A stretch of DNA of 64,000 nucleotides from Cephalopachus bancanus (Eukaryota; Chordata; Mammalia; Primates; Tarsiidae), in NCBI GenBank assembly GCA_027257055.1, contig JAPVLO010000056.1, forward strand, positions 5,518,001-5,582,000, read 5' to 3'. The notes beneath the pieces are model-generated. The model worked only from the letters and a program-made list of their open reading frames with translations. It was not told the DNA's origin and did not search any database. Of the stretch, positions 10,760-22,490 are shown piece after piece (the first letter of the stretch is position 1; every line of letters starts with the position of its first letter). The position numbers and the translations under genes were made by a program.

Positions 10760-12109
10760 TGTGTAGATTTTTTTTCTCTCCCCCTTTCCCTCCCCTTCTT
10801 TAATTCTGTTTTTGAGGGAAGGTGGGGTTGCTTTTGCTTTACTTCTGCAATATCCTGTTCTTCCTTATGAGGGTCTTCTGACTTTGTTCACTTTTGAGGT
10901 TGAAGTGTGGGCTGCACACTGTACTTTTTGCAGTTTTGAGGTTTAGTTGGGGGGAAGCTGTGGTTCAGAATGTATATGCTGATTCTAGCATCCATGAACA
11001 GGTGTATGAGCACACTGGAACCTATTTCCCTCTGCCTTACAATCTGTCTGTGCAGTAGTATGTGGGCTTTGTCCCTAGATTAAAAAGGGGGTATAAAAGA
11101 GGAAAATAATGGAGGAAGGGGGGGTCAATAGGAAGTCAGAAAGGGAGAAGAACGTGAGGGAAAACAGACATACATACCAACTATCAGGTGAGAAAGAGAC
11201 ACAAGGTCAAAGAGAAGTGAAGAAAGACACATAAGGAAGATTCCCTAAAGAATACTGATAGCTACACAGAGACAGACCAATAAAATCATGAGACAGTGTA
11301 AGTCTGAAGGCAAACAACAAAGGTGATCAAAACAAACAGTCAAAATGATAAAACCATAAGTCAAAATAAGAGATCAGACTAAAGTCACTTCAGCTCTGAT
11401 CTCTGGCCTCTCCCCTTTGTTTTTCGTTGCAGGCAGCTAGATTTACTAGCAGTTTGGGTTTAGGTGCCTGGGAGCTGCTGTTGTCTGATTCAGTGTAGGT
11501 GTGGGGCTTTGTATCCTGTTTAGTGACGATACCTTAGGAACCAAGGTGGGAGTTGTTGATAGGTGGGCGGGGCAATGGAAATCTCTGCCTGGAGAATGGC
11601 GGAGACAGATTCTCTTTCATAGATTCATTTCTCTCCGCTTGTCTGGGTCCCCAAGCTTGGGGTCACACGCTGAGTGCCTCAGCCAGGGTTTGCCCAGATC
11701 TCCAGAGCTCAAAGCTCCAATGGGCAGGGGGTGAGCAGCAAGAGTGGCCCTGGGGCCCCCACAGGGTACTTTAGCCAGGAATGAGACCGGTGTCTCTGAG
11801 GGGCGGGTGCCCAGAGCCTCCCTGAGTGACCGGCGGCTTGGTGCTGAGTGCTGGGTGAGAGACAATGTAGCCAGGGAGGGATCTGAGACCCGAGACTCCC
11901 ATGCAGGTGAGTGTCATGTATGGTGAAACAGCCACAGCAGGGGACCGCAATATCCAGCCCTGCGTGGGACCAAAGTTCTCCGGGCCTCGGACCAGCATGG
12001 CTGGTGGTGGGCTGGGGGATGGGGGAAGAAAACTAAGAGTCTTTTTGGGAACTCACGTTCAGAGAATCTCACAAGTTCACCTATGCCATCACCATCTTAC
12101 TGGAACTCC
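10760..12109 (-). promoter_or_regulatory. L1-A 5' UTR / internal promoter region
   Basis: About 1.35 kb between ORF1 and the 5' end. Next to ORF1 is a G/A-rich block (about 11080-11400); towards the 5' end lies a CpG- and GC-rich block (about 11500-12000). In intact L1s this region drives transcription from the first base. Several small open frames in both directions here are artefacts of high GC. A 34-base piece at 11754-11787 recurs in the 3' UTR of the neighbouring L1-B. Confidence 0.7.
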
Positions 12110-12119
12110 ACGAGGTCTT

Positions 12120-12221
12120 TTAAGGCCTTTTCCTTTGCTTCTTCATACCTCTGATGTCTGTTGCATAAGCTGCTATTTTGCCTGGGGTGCTCTCCTAACC
12201 CAGTTTTTGTGTTGTCTCACT
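12120..12221. other. About 100 bp of host DNA between two L1 copies
   Basis: Sequence between the right TSD of L1-A and the 3' tail of L1-B. No feature of its own is visible. Confidence 0.6.
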
Positions 12222-12439
12222 CTTTAAAAAAATATTTAATTTTAAAGATGTGGGGTACAATTCAGGATTAGGTACACAAGTGGATATAATACAGGTAAAG
12301 TTTGGTGCTCCCTTTGGTTACCACTTTGCCTGGTTTGAGACCAGGCCCCCACAGGGTACTTCAGCCAGGAATGGGACACCTCCCATTATATGGCCCCACC
12401 TCCAAGCTGTATCCCACTACTGCCAATCCTTTTCTTATC

Positions 12440-15400
12440 GTATTATGGTAAATGTTCAGGGTCTGCTTATGAGTGAGAACATGTGGTATTCAGTTCTTTG
12501 TTCCTGTGATTGATCACTGAGTATGATAAACTCTAAATCCATCTAAGTTGCTGTGAAGTCAGTATGTTTGTCCTTTATGTCTGCATAATATTCCATCATA
12601 TATACATGTATATATATATATATGCATATATATATACATATATATATATATCACATTTTTTAAAAATCCAGTTCAGTTTCAATGGGCAGCATGGTTGGTT
12701 CCAAGTTTTTGCTATTGTGAATAGTGGTGCAAAAACATGCATGTGTAGGTATCTTTTTTGGTAGAATGATTTGCATTCCTCTGGGTATATTCCCAGTAGG
12801 GGGATTGTTGGGTCATATGGAAGGTCAATTTCTAGTTCTTTTAGAAATTGCCACACTGTTTTCCATAGAGTTTGAACTAGTTTGCATTCCCACCAGCAGT
12901 GTAGAAGCATTCCATTTTCTCCACATCCTCGCCAGGATCTGTTGTTGTTTGTTTTATTAATGATGGCCACTCTTACTGGGATTAGGTGATAGGTATCTCA
13001 ATGTGGTTTTGACTTGCATTTCTCTGATGATTAGTGTGACTGAGCACTTTTTCCATGTGTCTGTTAGCTGCCTGTATATCTTCTTTGGAGAGGTGTCTAT
13101 TCATGTCTTTTCCCATATGTTAATGGGGCTGTTTGGTTTTTTACCTTTTGGTACGTTTCAGTTCCTTGTAGATCCTGGATGTTAGGTTCTTTGTCAGACA
13201 TACAGTTGGCACATATTTTTTTCCCCATTCTTTGGGCTGTCTCCCCACTGTCCTGATGGTTTCTCTTACTTTGCAGAAGTTTTCAGTTTGATGAGATCCC
13301 ACTTGTCTATATTATCTCTTATGGCATGGACATCTGGGGTTTTGATCAGGAATTGGTTGCCTATTCCAATTTCCATAGGGTTTTTCCTGTGTTTTCTAAA
13401 ATTCTTACAGTTTGAGGTTTTACCTTTAGGTCTTTGATCAATTTTGAGTTGATTTTTGTGTATGGTGATGGCTAGGGGTCCTGTTTCAATTTTCTGCATG
13501 TGGTCAGCCAGTTTTTCCAGAACCATTTCCTGAATAGGCTCTCTTCTTCCCAGTGGTTTTTGGTGGAGGCTTTGTTGAAGATAAATTGGTTGAGAAAATG
13601 AGGTTTTGCTTCTGGAATCTCTATCCTGTTGCATTACTCTATATGCCTGTTCTTGTACCAATACCAACCTGTTTTGATTATTGTAGACTTACGTAAAGTT
13701 TAAAGTCTGGAAGTGTGATACCTCCCACTTTGTTTCTTTCACTAAGGGTTGTTTTGGCTATTCATTGTTACTAATGTTTCCATACGAATTTCTATATTGT
13801 CATTTCCAGGCTCTGAGAAGAATGATGTTGGTAATTTATGGGAATTGTGTTGCATCTGTAGATTGCCTTTGGTAGGATGAACATCATAACAATGATGATT
13901 CTTCCTATCCATGAGCATGTAATATTTCTCCATTTGTTTGTGTCTTCTTGGATTTCTTTGAGCAATATTTTGTAGTTTTCATTGAAAAGGTCTTTCAATT
14001 CTCTGGTTAGGGAGATGCTGAGGTATTTCCCTTTGTGGGGGGGAGGCTATTGTGAATGGGATTGTGCTTTTTATTTGGTTCTCTGCCTGTTTGTTGTTGG
14101 TGTATAAGAATGTGACTATCTTTTGCACATTTATTTTGTATCCCGAGACTTTGCCAAAGTCTTTTATCATTGCAAGGATTTTTGACAGATTCTCTTGGGT
14201 TTTTGAGGTATAGGATCATATTGTCAACAAAGAGGGATAACCTAACTTCTTCTTTTCCTATTTGGGTATCCCTGATTTTATTCTCTTGTCTAATTGCTGT
14301 AGCTAGGACTTCCAACACAATGCTGAACAGGAGGGGTGAGAATGAGCAGACTTATCTTTTTCCAGCTTTCAGGGAAAAATGTTTCCTGTTTCCATCCATT
14401 TAGCAATATGTTGCCTGTGGGTTTATTGTAGATGCCACTTACTATTTTGAGGTCTGTTTCTTCTATGCCAAGGCATTCAAGGGTTTTAATCAAGAAGGGA
14501 TGCTGTGTTTTATCAAAAGCTTTTTCTGCATCTAATGATATAATCATGTAGTTCTTGTTTTTACATCTGTTGATGTATTTAATTACATTTATGGTCTTGT
14601 GGATGTTGAACCAGTCCTGCATCCTGGGGATGAAGCTAATTGGTCATGGTGGATGATTTTTGAGATGCGTTGTTGGATCCGTTTGCTAGAATCTTGTTGA
14701 GAATGTTTGCATCCATGTTCATTAAGGATATTGGCCTGTAGTTCTCTTTTTTTATTGGATCTTTATTTAGTTTGGGTCTCAGTGTGATGTTAGCTCTGTA
14801 AAATGATTCGGGGAGAATTCTATCTTTCAATAGAATACTTCCAATAGGATTGGTAGCAGCTCCTCCTTGTACATTTTGTAGAATTCCATTGGACAGCCAT
14901 CTGATCCAGGGCTTTTTTTTTTTTTTTTTTAATAGGTGGGTTTTTTTTTTTTTAATGACAGATTCAATTTCCTGAGTTGTTATTGGTCTATTTAGTATCT
15001 CAATGTCTTCTTATTTCAACCTTGGAAAGTTGTGTGATGTCAGAAAGTCCTCCATTTCATTTAGGTTATCAAGGTTTTTGTGTGCATACAGGTGTGCATA
15101 GTAGTCTCTGATAATCTTTTGTATTTCTTTGTGGTCAGTTGTGATTTAATCTTTTGTATTTCTGATTGCATTTATTTGGTATTTTTGTCTCTTTCTTGGT
15201 CATTCTGGGTAGGGATCCATCAATGTTGTTTATTCTTTCAAAGAACCAGCTTTTTGTTTTGTTGATTTTTTTCCTATGATATTTTTGTCTTGTATGTCCT
15301 GTATTTGGGTTTTTACTTTGATGATCTTGACTCTTCTGCTAATGTTAGGGTTTTGGTGGTCTTGTCTTTCCAGCTTCCTTGATTTTTTAGGCTGTTAGCT

Positions 15401-16312
15401 TATGATCTTTTCATTTTCTTCATGTACATTCAAAGATATATAAATTCCCCTCTTAGAACTGATTTCATGGCATCCCAGAGGTTTTGGTCATTTCATTTAT
15501 TTCCATGAATCTTTTGATTTCTGTTTTGATTTCTACGTTGACCCAGCAGTTGCTCAGCATCATGCTGTTTAGTGTCCATGTCTTTGTGAATTTTGGGAAA
15601 ATTTTGTTGATGTTGATATTTATTTTTATTCCATTGTTGTCAGAGAAGATTCATGGCAGTATTTTGATCTTATAAAATTTATTTATGCTTTATTTATGGC
15701 CAATGATCTTATCAATCTTGGAGTACATTCCATGTGGTGATGAGTAGAGTGTATATTCTGTGATTGTTGAGTGAAATATTCTGTAGGTATCTATTAAATC
15801 AATTTGGTTGAGTGCCAAGTTGAAGATCCAGATCACTGTTGATTTTTTTGCTTCAATGATCTATCTAGGGTTAGTACAGTATTTAAGTCCCCAGATATAA
15901 TAGTGTTGGATCAATATCTTTTTTTAGTTTACTTAGTAGTTGCTTTATAAATGCTGGTGCTCCTATATTGGGTGCATATATGTTTATGATGAATGCCTGT
16001 TGTTGATAGATTGAAACTTTTATTGTTATGTAGTGTACTTTTGTATCTTTTAAAATTTTTGATAACTTAAAGATTGCTTTGTCTGATACTAAGATTGTGA
16101 CTCCTCTCTTCTTTGTAATCCATTCACTTGGAAATTCATTTCCATCCTCTAACTTTGAGTCTGTGTGCATCCCTTGTAGTGAGATGAGTTTTCTGGATGC
16201 AGCAAATTATTGGATCATTGTTTTTCATCCAGTTTGCCATTCTGTGTCTTTTCAGTGGTGCATTTAGTCCATTCAGGAGGATTATTGAAATGTGATTGTT
16301 TATTCCCATCAT
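12440..16312 (-). pseudogene. L1-B ORF2, heavily broken
   Basis: Fragments of endonuclease and reverse transcriptase remain. The C-terminal Cys-His motif ([18 protein letters not shown]) sits near 12880-12960, and [17 protein letters not shown] lies near 14520-14560. The RT active box reads FVDN near 14217-14228 instead of FADD. The endonuclease middle (NIYAPNIGAPAFIKQLL) is at about 15930-15990. Frame changes occur every few hundred bases. An AT-rich microsatellite (12598-12655) sits inside the coding remnant. Confidence 0.88.
12598..12655. repeat. (TA)n-rich microsatellite inside L1-B ORF2
   Basis: Alternating TA with a few CA and GC interruptions. It lies where other L1 copies read TGTATATGTACCACATT, so it probably expanded from that short TATA run. 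Confidence 0.9.
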
Positions 16313-16399
16313 GTGGTTCTTACAAAGTTTATTCTTTGTTTGCTTGTTTTCTTTTAACTATGGGTTGATGTATGTTTGCGTTTTCAAGTTTGAAGTCAT

Positions 16400-17373
16400 A
16401 ATGTATTTGCTGCTGTTTCTGTGTTCTTCTTTTCTCTTGGGAATTGTGTGGTCATTCTTTTTTTTTCTTTCTTTCTTATGTGCTTAATACCTTTTTAAGC
16501 ATCTCCAGTAGAGCTTGTCTGGAAGCTGCATAATCTCTTAGTGATTTTTGGAAGTCTGGGAAGGATTTTAATTCTCTATTGCTGATGAAGCTGAGCTTGA
16601 CTGGGTAGGAAATTCTTGGTTGAATCTTTGAGGATTTTAAATACTGGACTCCAGTCCCTCCTGGCTTGTAGTGTTTCTGCCACTAGCTATTCTTCTATTC
16701 TGATTGATTTTCCCCAGTAGGTAGTCTGACTTTTCTTTCTTGCTGTCTTTAGGAATTTTTTTGGTACCAATTTGTGGAGGTGAATTACTATGTGTCTAGG
16801 GGTTGGTCTTCTCATTTGATGTCTTGTGGGAGTTCTCAGTATATTTTGTGTTTGGATGGTCACATCTCTGGTGAGATGGGGAAAGTTTTCTTGGATAACC
16901 TCCTGGTATATTTGTTCCAAGGTATTCTCCATTTCCCTTTCTTCTTCTCAGATAACAATCAGGCATAGGTTGGCTTCTTACTATAATCACACATCTTTTG
17001 GAGACTTAGTTCTTTTTTTCTGAGTTTTCTTTCCCTGTTTTTTATAGATTGGGTTAATTCCATGCTTTGGTCTTCAAGATCAGATTCTTTCTTCTGCTTA
17101 ATTAATTCTACTTTCCAAGCTTGTCATCTTGTTATTTATATCCTGGATAAAATTTTTTATGGACAAGATTCTTGTTATAAGTTCTGTCAGTGTTACATCT
17201 TGTCTTTCTTGAGTCTTATTTATTATTTCCACCCATCCCCTAATCCCTCTTGTATTCTGGGGTGAGTCTTTGGTGACTTCCACTGTTTGGTCTCTGAGGT
17301 CTCATTTTTTGGGTGTTTTTCTCTTTACTGCACTTGGAATTACCTGTGTTCTTCCATTGATTTTTTTCCTCAT
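16400..17373 (-). pseudogene. L1-B ORF1, broken
   Basis: The C-terminal part is seen at 16687-16932 (RRPTPRHIVIHLHKL, TTYWGKSIRIEE), clearly homologous to L1-A ORF1. The probable start codon corresponds to the CAT at 17371-17373, aligned with the L1-A start. The coiled-coil region lies around 17000-17280, with remnants such as MTSLESRIN. Stops and shifts separate the parts. Confidence 0.8.
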
Positions 17374-17876
17374 TTGTGACCAATCTCTTTCTTTAGTTCT
17401 GTTTCAGTGGCAGTGGGAGAGGCTTTCACTCCTGATATTTGCTCAGTCCTCTATTCTTCCCTGGACAGGGCTCTGAATTTGTTCTATTTTGAAAAAGGGC
17501 TGTGAGTGGGCAGCTTTGCTGTCTCTTGCAGGTTTGAGAATTGAATAAGGTGGAGGAAGGGAAGCTAAGAGTCAGAAACTACTTGCAAATCACAATGTTC
17601 ACTGATTGTGGTATGGGTTCCTTGAGACCCACTCCCCACCACCAGTCTACATGATTATGTAGTGGTTACAAGTGTGTACCGCCTGAGTCCAGGATACAGT
17701 AACAGCAATGAGAAGAACAGAGAAAGTAGAATGAAATAAGATGAACAAAAATTAAAAGACAGAAAAATAAAAGCAGAAACCAAAGCAAAAAAACAATTGA
17801 ACACACACACAAAAACCAAAACAAATTGGGTAAAAAGGGAAACAAACAAGCAAACAAAAAATAAAAAAAGGAAAAC

Positions 17877-17928
<52 letters not shown>

Positions 17929-19195
17929 TGCCCAACACTAAACAAAAGAAGAAAAAAAAATGAGATGAGAAAAAAAAGGAATTCAATTGAACCCTCACAC
18001 CTACATTTACACATACATTAAACTAAAAAAGAGAACAAGAAAACAAAACACCAAGCAAAAAAACTGAAAGATGAACACTCATTTGTGTACACACATAAAC
18101 AGAAAAGAAAAAAACGAAAGAAGAAAAAAGAAGTATGAAAAACAGAAAAGGGAGAAAGAAAAATAAAAGGTGTGTGTGGGGGAAAATGCAGATAGAACCC
18201 TCACATACATATTCATGCACAAAGGAAAAGAAAAAAATTAAACAAAAACAGAGAAAAAACAAAAAACAATCTGCCCTCTTCTGTCTCCTGTGGAGCTGTG
18301 GCCTTATTCACAATATCTTCAGTGCGTGGCCAGGGAAGGAGGAAGAGGCAGTGGAGGTGGGTAGGGTTTCAGTCCTCCCCTCCACTCTTGTATGGTTGGA
18401 GGATACCCTCCAGTGGGGAGGTGCATGACTGTCTCTTCCCCAGGTTCTGGTGGAGGGACACCATAGCAAGACTTATCCTAGAGTAGAATCCTCCTATCAT
18501 GGCTGACGTCTAGGCTCCTCTTGGGTTTGTCTCTCTCAGTTATACCCCAGCTGTGTGGATCTGACATTTAGGGGATTGCTGGAGAGGTTGGAGTGTTGGG
18601 CTAGTCCCAGACTTATCACTGATCTCTTCTGAGGTCTTCCTTGTCCTTTTCTGGTCACACTCTTTGTCTCGCAGCTGAATCATGTAGGGGGTGGGGCCCC
18701 TGAGGCTCAGCACTCATTCTGTCCCTCCCGAGTTTGTGCTTTCAGGATATTCACTCTGAGTCATGATCAACCCCTGAGTGTTAATCTGCCCACCACAGAG
18801 ATTGAGTTAGGTCTGTCGCTTGTGGTGAACAAGTCAGAGCACTTTCCTGCTCCATTTTCAAGATGGTGACAGGGTGCCTCTTTCATCTTCTCCAGTAGGG
18901 CTCTGCCTCTGGGCTCTCTCGCTGTGCTCCCTCTGCGGCCCTTGCTGCCAGAGTCTGGCTAGCACTGCAGTAATGAGGCAGAGCCTGGAAGCAGCAGTCA
19001 CTCCCGGCAGCTTCTTCCCAAGAAGGGCTTTGCTGATTTTTTTAAAAAATGGCCACTTGTTCCTGAGTCCCCACTCAGTCAGCCACTCACATGCCCGCTT
19101 ACTCACAGACACATACATAAAATTATCCATACACTCACACTGGGACTCGCATAGTCCAATGGCTCCACTGCCATTTTCCCAGAAGTCTTCTCTTA
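17374..19195 (-). promoter_or_regulatory. L1-B 5' region with A-rich block and CA microsatellite
   Basis: Read on the plus strand it holds an A-rich block (about 17690-18270) with a (CA)n run, then GC-richer DNA to about 19195. The layout parallels L1-A (A/G-rich next to ORF1, GC-rich at the 5' end) but is longer. The poly-Phe/Val open frames on the minus strand at 17655-18262 come from the A-rich and CA tracts. Confidence 0.55.
17881..17926. repeat. (CA)n microsatellite within L1-B 5' region
   Basis: About 23 uninterrupted CA units. Confidence 0.96.
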
Positions 19196-19754
19196 TTCTT
19201 AATTTTAGCGTTCACATCATATCCTAAAGCATATCTGAGCTCACAAATTAGTTGTGGTTTCTCTGTAACAGACTGAGTGGTTCCCTGAGTATTTATTTCA
19301 CTATATTTATCACTGTGCCATTCATGTTTTCTAAGAAGGTGTATCCTCACACTACCTTCAGATACAAAAGAAAATGTAGCTGCTAACATTCCTAGTAATG
19401 GACCTGATCCTTTCAAGGAGTGACAGTGTGGGCTTAGCAGGAAAACACCATTTTAATCCAGTTTACCACAGTGTATCAGTTGCTGCTGGTGTGGCATCTT
19501 GTGCATGAATGACACAACCACTACTTGTTTAAATGCCCAGGCATTTCAAGCACCTCCTCCAATCCACACTTGTGATGGTGTCCAGGTGGTTATAGAGCAG
19601 GTTTGAGTAACTTTATGTCTTTGAAGAAAAGTGGTCTCCAGCCAGGAGCCTGCTCTTGGCTGTGGGCCAGTAGGTCTCTGTATACTGTGTGTTGCACATA
19701 GCACACTCTGTACTATATTGTATAAACAATTTGGTTTTCTTCTTTTTTTTCAGA
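19196..19754. other. Unannotated host sequence between L1-B and L1-C
   Basis: No gene or clear repeat is visible. Confidence 0.4.
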
Positions 19755-19786
19755 ATAGAAGAGTGGTTAAGAGCATTTGCTTTGGA
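19755..19786 (+). mobile_element. 5' stub of a MIR, cut by L1-C
   Basis: AGAATAGAAGAGTGGTTAAGAGCATTTGCTTTGGA matches the MIR 5' end and stops abruptly where L1 5' sequence begins. The rest of this MIR is not found after L1-C, consistent with the missing right side of that insertion. Confidence 0.7.
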
Positions 19787-20039
19787 AGATGGCCAACATA
19801 TGGCAGCTAGAGTGAGTTTCTCCTGCAGAGTAAACCAAGACAGAGTTTCCTCAGCACCCAAAGAGGAACAGATCCAGCAGCATGCCCCTTGAGTCTCCAA
19901 ATGAGTGATAATAACCACTTAGAGCAAAGAAAAAGAAGAAGAAAAACCCACTGATTTGGGTTGGAATGGGCCAGACTCTTGCCTGAACCACTACAGTCTA
20001 CCACAGCTTCTGGATACAGTGAGGAAAGTGAGGGGAATT

Positions 20040-20081
20040 CAGTAGTTCTGTGCTTTTGCACAGTAGTTCTGTGCTTTTTGT
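20040..20081. repeat. 21-bp tandem duplication in L1-C 5' UTR
   Basis: The unit CAGTAGTTCTGTGCTTTTGCA is followed by a second copy differing only at its end. Confidence 0.9.
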
Positions 20082-20999
20082 GACTGTGAAGAGACCCCTG
20101 ATACTTGTGGGGTCCCAGTCTCTCGTGGAAAACTACCTTACTCACAGCCATGCCCTGCCATGGAGCAATGTAAGAGAAAAGCCTTGAGCAGCACCAGCTG
20201 CCACTTCCTAGGAACTCAATTTTTGCAGGGTGGAACAGCTGCTTTCTAGCTAGCTTGGGAGGGAACAGACCCCTAGGACAAACTCCATGGCTGTAAACAG
20301 TTCCTGACTGGTTGGGTTGCCTGAGAACATCTGAGGTCCTCAGGCCAGCTGCAACTTATATTCAGATTGCAGATTGCCTGAGGCCAAGGTAAGAGCTGGG
20401 TGGGATGCATTGCCATAGCAACCTCTCACTCTCCTGTGAACTCTTCTGTGCCTGCTCTGCACAACAGTGTTACCCCAGTGGCCTGGGACTTCCTCCCAAT
20501 TCTCACTCGGGCAACTAAGAGTCCACACTTTTGGAGTGCTTCAGCTCTTTTCCTCTGTATTCCCCCAACCCCTAAAGGCTCAAAACAGACAGAAAACTTA
20601 GGAAATCCCCAACGCCATGCTCTCAGCCTAGAGCGATGCTCACCAGGGAGAAGCACTACAGTTATCACAGGAACTGGCTTTCTCCCATAAGTGCTGCCTC
20701 CTGTCTGGAGGTCAAGAATATAGGCCACTACATCATATAGAATAACTCAACTTTGGGGAAGGTCTGTTTCCCAAACACCAACTAGCAACACTTTCCAAGC
20801 CACTCTGGCCACTCAGGATGCTGTGAACCAGTGCAGGAACATAGCACAGGACAGCCACAGCTGGCAACTTAGAAATTCACTACACCAAGGTTACTGTGCC
20901 TATGTCACTCCCCTGCAAACTTCACATGAGATGAAATCATCTATCCAAATGAGAAGAAACTAGATAAATAATTCTGACAATATGAAAAAACAGAGTTTG

Positions 21000-21960
21000 C
21001 AAACTCCCCCAAATACCACACCAACTCTTCAGCAAAAACACTAATCAAAATAGAATTTTAAAAAATTCAAGGCATATAATGCAAAAGGTTGATTATAAAA
21101 TTGATCAATGAACTTCAGGAGAAAACTGAAAACTGACATTAAGACATAAAAAAAAACTACTTTTCATGAATGAAACATTTTTTATGAATGAAAAATTCTT
21201 CAAAAAGACAGCTTAAAAATAGCTGAAATTCTGGAAATAAAAGAAGCATTCAGGAAAGTACAAAAGGTAGTGAAAAGTTAACAGCAGACTAGAATACGCA
21301 GAGAAAATGACCTCAGAACTTGAAGACAAAGCTTTTGAATTAACCCAATCAGACAACAATAAAGAAAACAAAATCAAGAGAATGGAACAATGTCTCCAAG
21401 AAATGTGGGATTTTATAAAACATCCCAACCTAAAAATCAAAGTTGTTCCTGACAAAGAAGAGACAGCAGCAGGTTTGGGAAACCTATTTGGGGGAATAAT
21501 GGAGAAAAACTTCCCTAGCCTTGTCAGAGATTTAAAACATCAAAATACAAGAAGGCCCAAGAACCCCAAGAAGATTCATTGCAAAAAAGTCATCCCCAAG
21601 GCATATAAACATCTGGCTACGCAAAGGTAAAGTGAAGGAAAAAATTTTAAGAGAAGTGAGACAAAAGCATCAAATAACTTACCAAGGTAAACCTATTAGT
21701 TTAACAGCAGACTTCTCAGAAGAAGCCCTATAAGCCAGAAGGGTTTGGGACCCTATCTTTAATCTCAAACAGAATAACTGTGAGCCAAGGTTTTTGTATC
21801 TCACAAAACTAAGTTTCATAAATGAAGGAAAAATAAAGTCCTTCACAGACAAGCAAACACTGAAGGAATTTATCACCACTAGACTGGCTCTACAAGAAAT
21901 AGTCAAAGGAGTCCTAAATGCTGAAGCAAAAGGTCAAAATACACCTGTAGAAAAATGCTG
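21000..21960 (+). pseudogene. L1-C ORF1 remnant
   Basis: An open stretch at 21307-21630 carries the end of the coiled coil (RMEQCLQEMWDF), the RRM start (KHPNLKIKVVPDKEE) and NLFGGIMEKNFPSLVRDL, equivalent to 'FHEIIQEHFPYL' in L1-A ORF1. The following block (ITYQGKPISLTADFSEEAL-like, 21675-21735) continues in another frame. Boundaries are approximate. Confidence 0.75.
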
Positions 21961-22490
21961 GAAATGATAAAGTTCACAGGTCTTATGGAACTACCTACAC
22001 AATAGAGAAAATAAATAAATAAAGCAACCAGATAATAACCAGTATGATGAATGGAATAGTCCCTTACTTATCATTATTAACTCCGAACATAAATGGTCTT
22101 GATGCCCCACTGAAAAGATATAGACTGGCAGAATGGATAACAAAACATAACAAAACAAAACAAAACAAATACCCAAATATCTGCTGCCTTCAAGAGACCC
22201 ACTTAACTCACAAAGACTCAAGGCAAAGGTGTGAAGAGAAGCATTCCACAGAAATGGAAACTGTAAAGGAGCAGAAGCAGCCATTCTCACATCAGATAAA
22301 ACAAATTTTAAGTGAACAACAGTACAAAAAGACGAAGATGGCTGATATATAATGATAAAGGGATTAATCCAATGAGAAAATATAACAATTTAAAATATAT
22401 ATCTGCCTAACACAAGCGCCCCCAGATTTATGAAACAAATTCTACTAGACCTAAAAAAAGAGATAGACAGCAATATGGTAATAGAGGAAG

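Larger units (their letters stand above)
5732..12109 (-). mobile_element. L1-A: near full-length LINE-1, minus strand, 10-bp TSD
   Basis: The whole L1 plan is present in reverse: T run (poly-A tail) near 5732, 3' UTR with GTGGGGTACAGTTAAGGG, ORF2, a short spacer, ORF1, and a GC-rich 5' UTR. The 5' end, read on the minus strand, contains AAGATGGTGATGGCATAGG, like the AAGATGGCCGAATAGG start of primate L1. Flanking repeats ACAAGGTCTT (5722-5731) and ACGAGGTCTT (12110-12119) match at 9 of 10 bases. About 6.4 kb is a normal full length. Both ORFs carry several stops and shifts, so this copy cannot move by itself. CpG-rich sequence at about 11550-12000 is the L1 promoter region rather than a host CpG island. 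Confidence 0.93.
12222..19195 (-). mobile_element. L1-B: older near full-length LINE-1, minus strand
   Basis: Same orientation as L1-A and directly adjacent. The order in reverse is an A-rich tail at about 12222-12245, a 3' UTR beginning GTGGGGTACAATTCAGG, ORF2 pieces (12440-16312), ORF1 pieces (about 16400-17373), and then a long 5' region with A-rich, CA-rich and GC-rich blocks to about 19195. It carries more stops and indels than L1-A, so it is probably older. The 5' end is set by a GAAAATGGCAGTGGAGCC-like start read on the minus strand. A TSD could not be confirmed. At nearly 7 kb it is long for an L1; the 5' region accounts for the excess. Confidence 0.85.

Noticed and set aside
11500..12100. 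CpG-island promoter of a host gene
   Set aside because: It is the 5' UTR of a full-length L1, located between ORF1 and the 5' TSD.
17655..18262. Hydrophobic, membrane-protein-like frames on the minus strand
   Set aside because: They are translations of an A-rich block and a CA microsatellite in the L1-B 5' region; the poly-Phe, Val and Cys content is an artefact.
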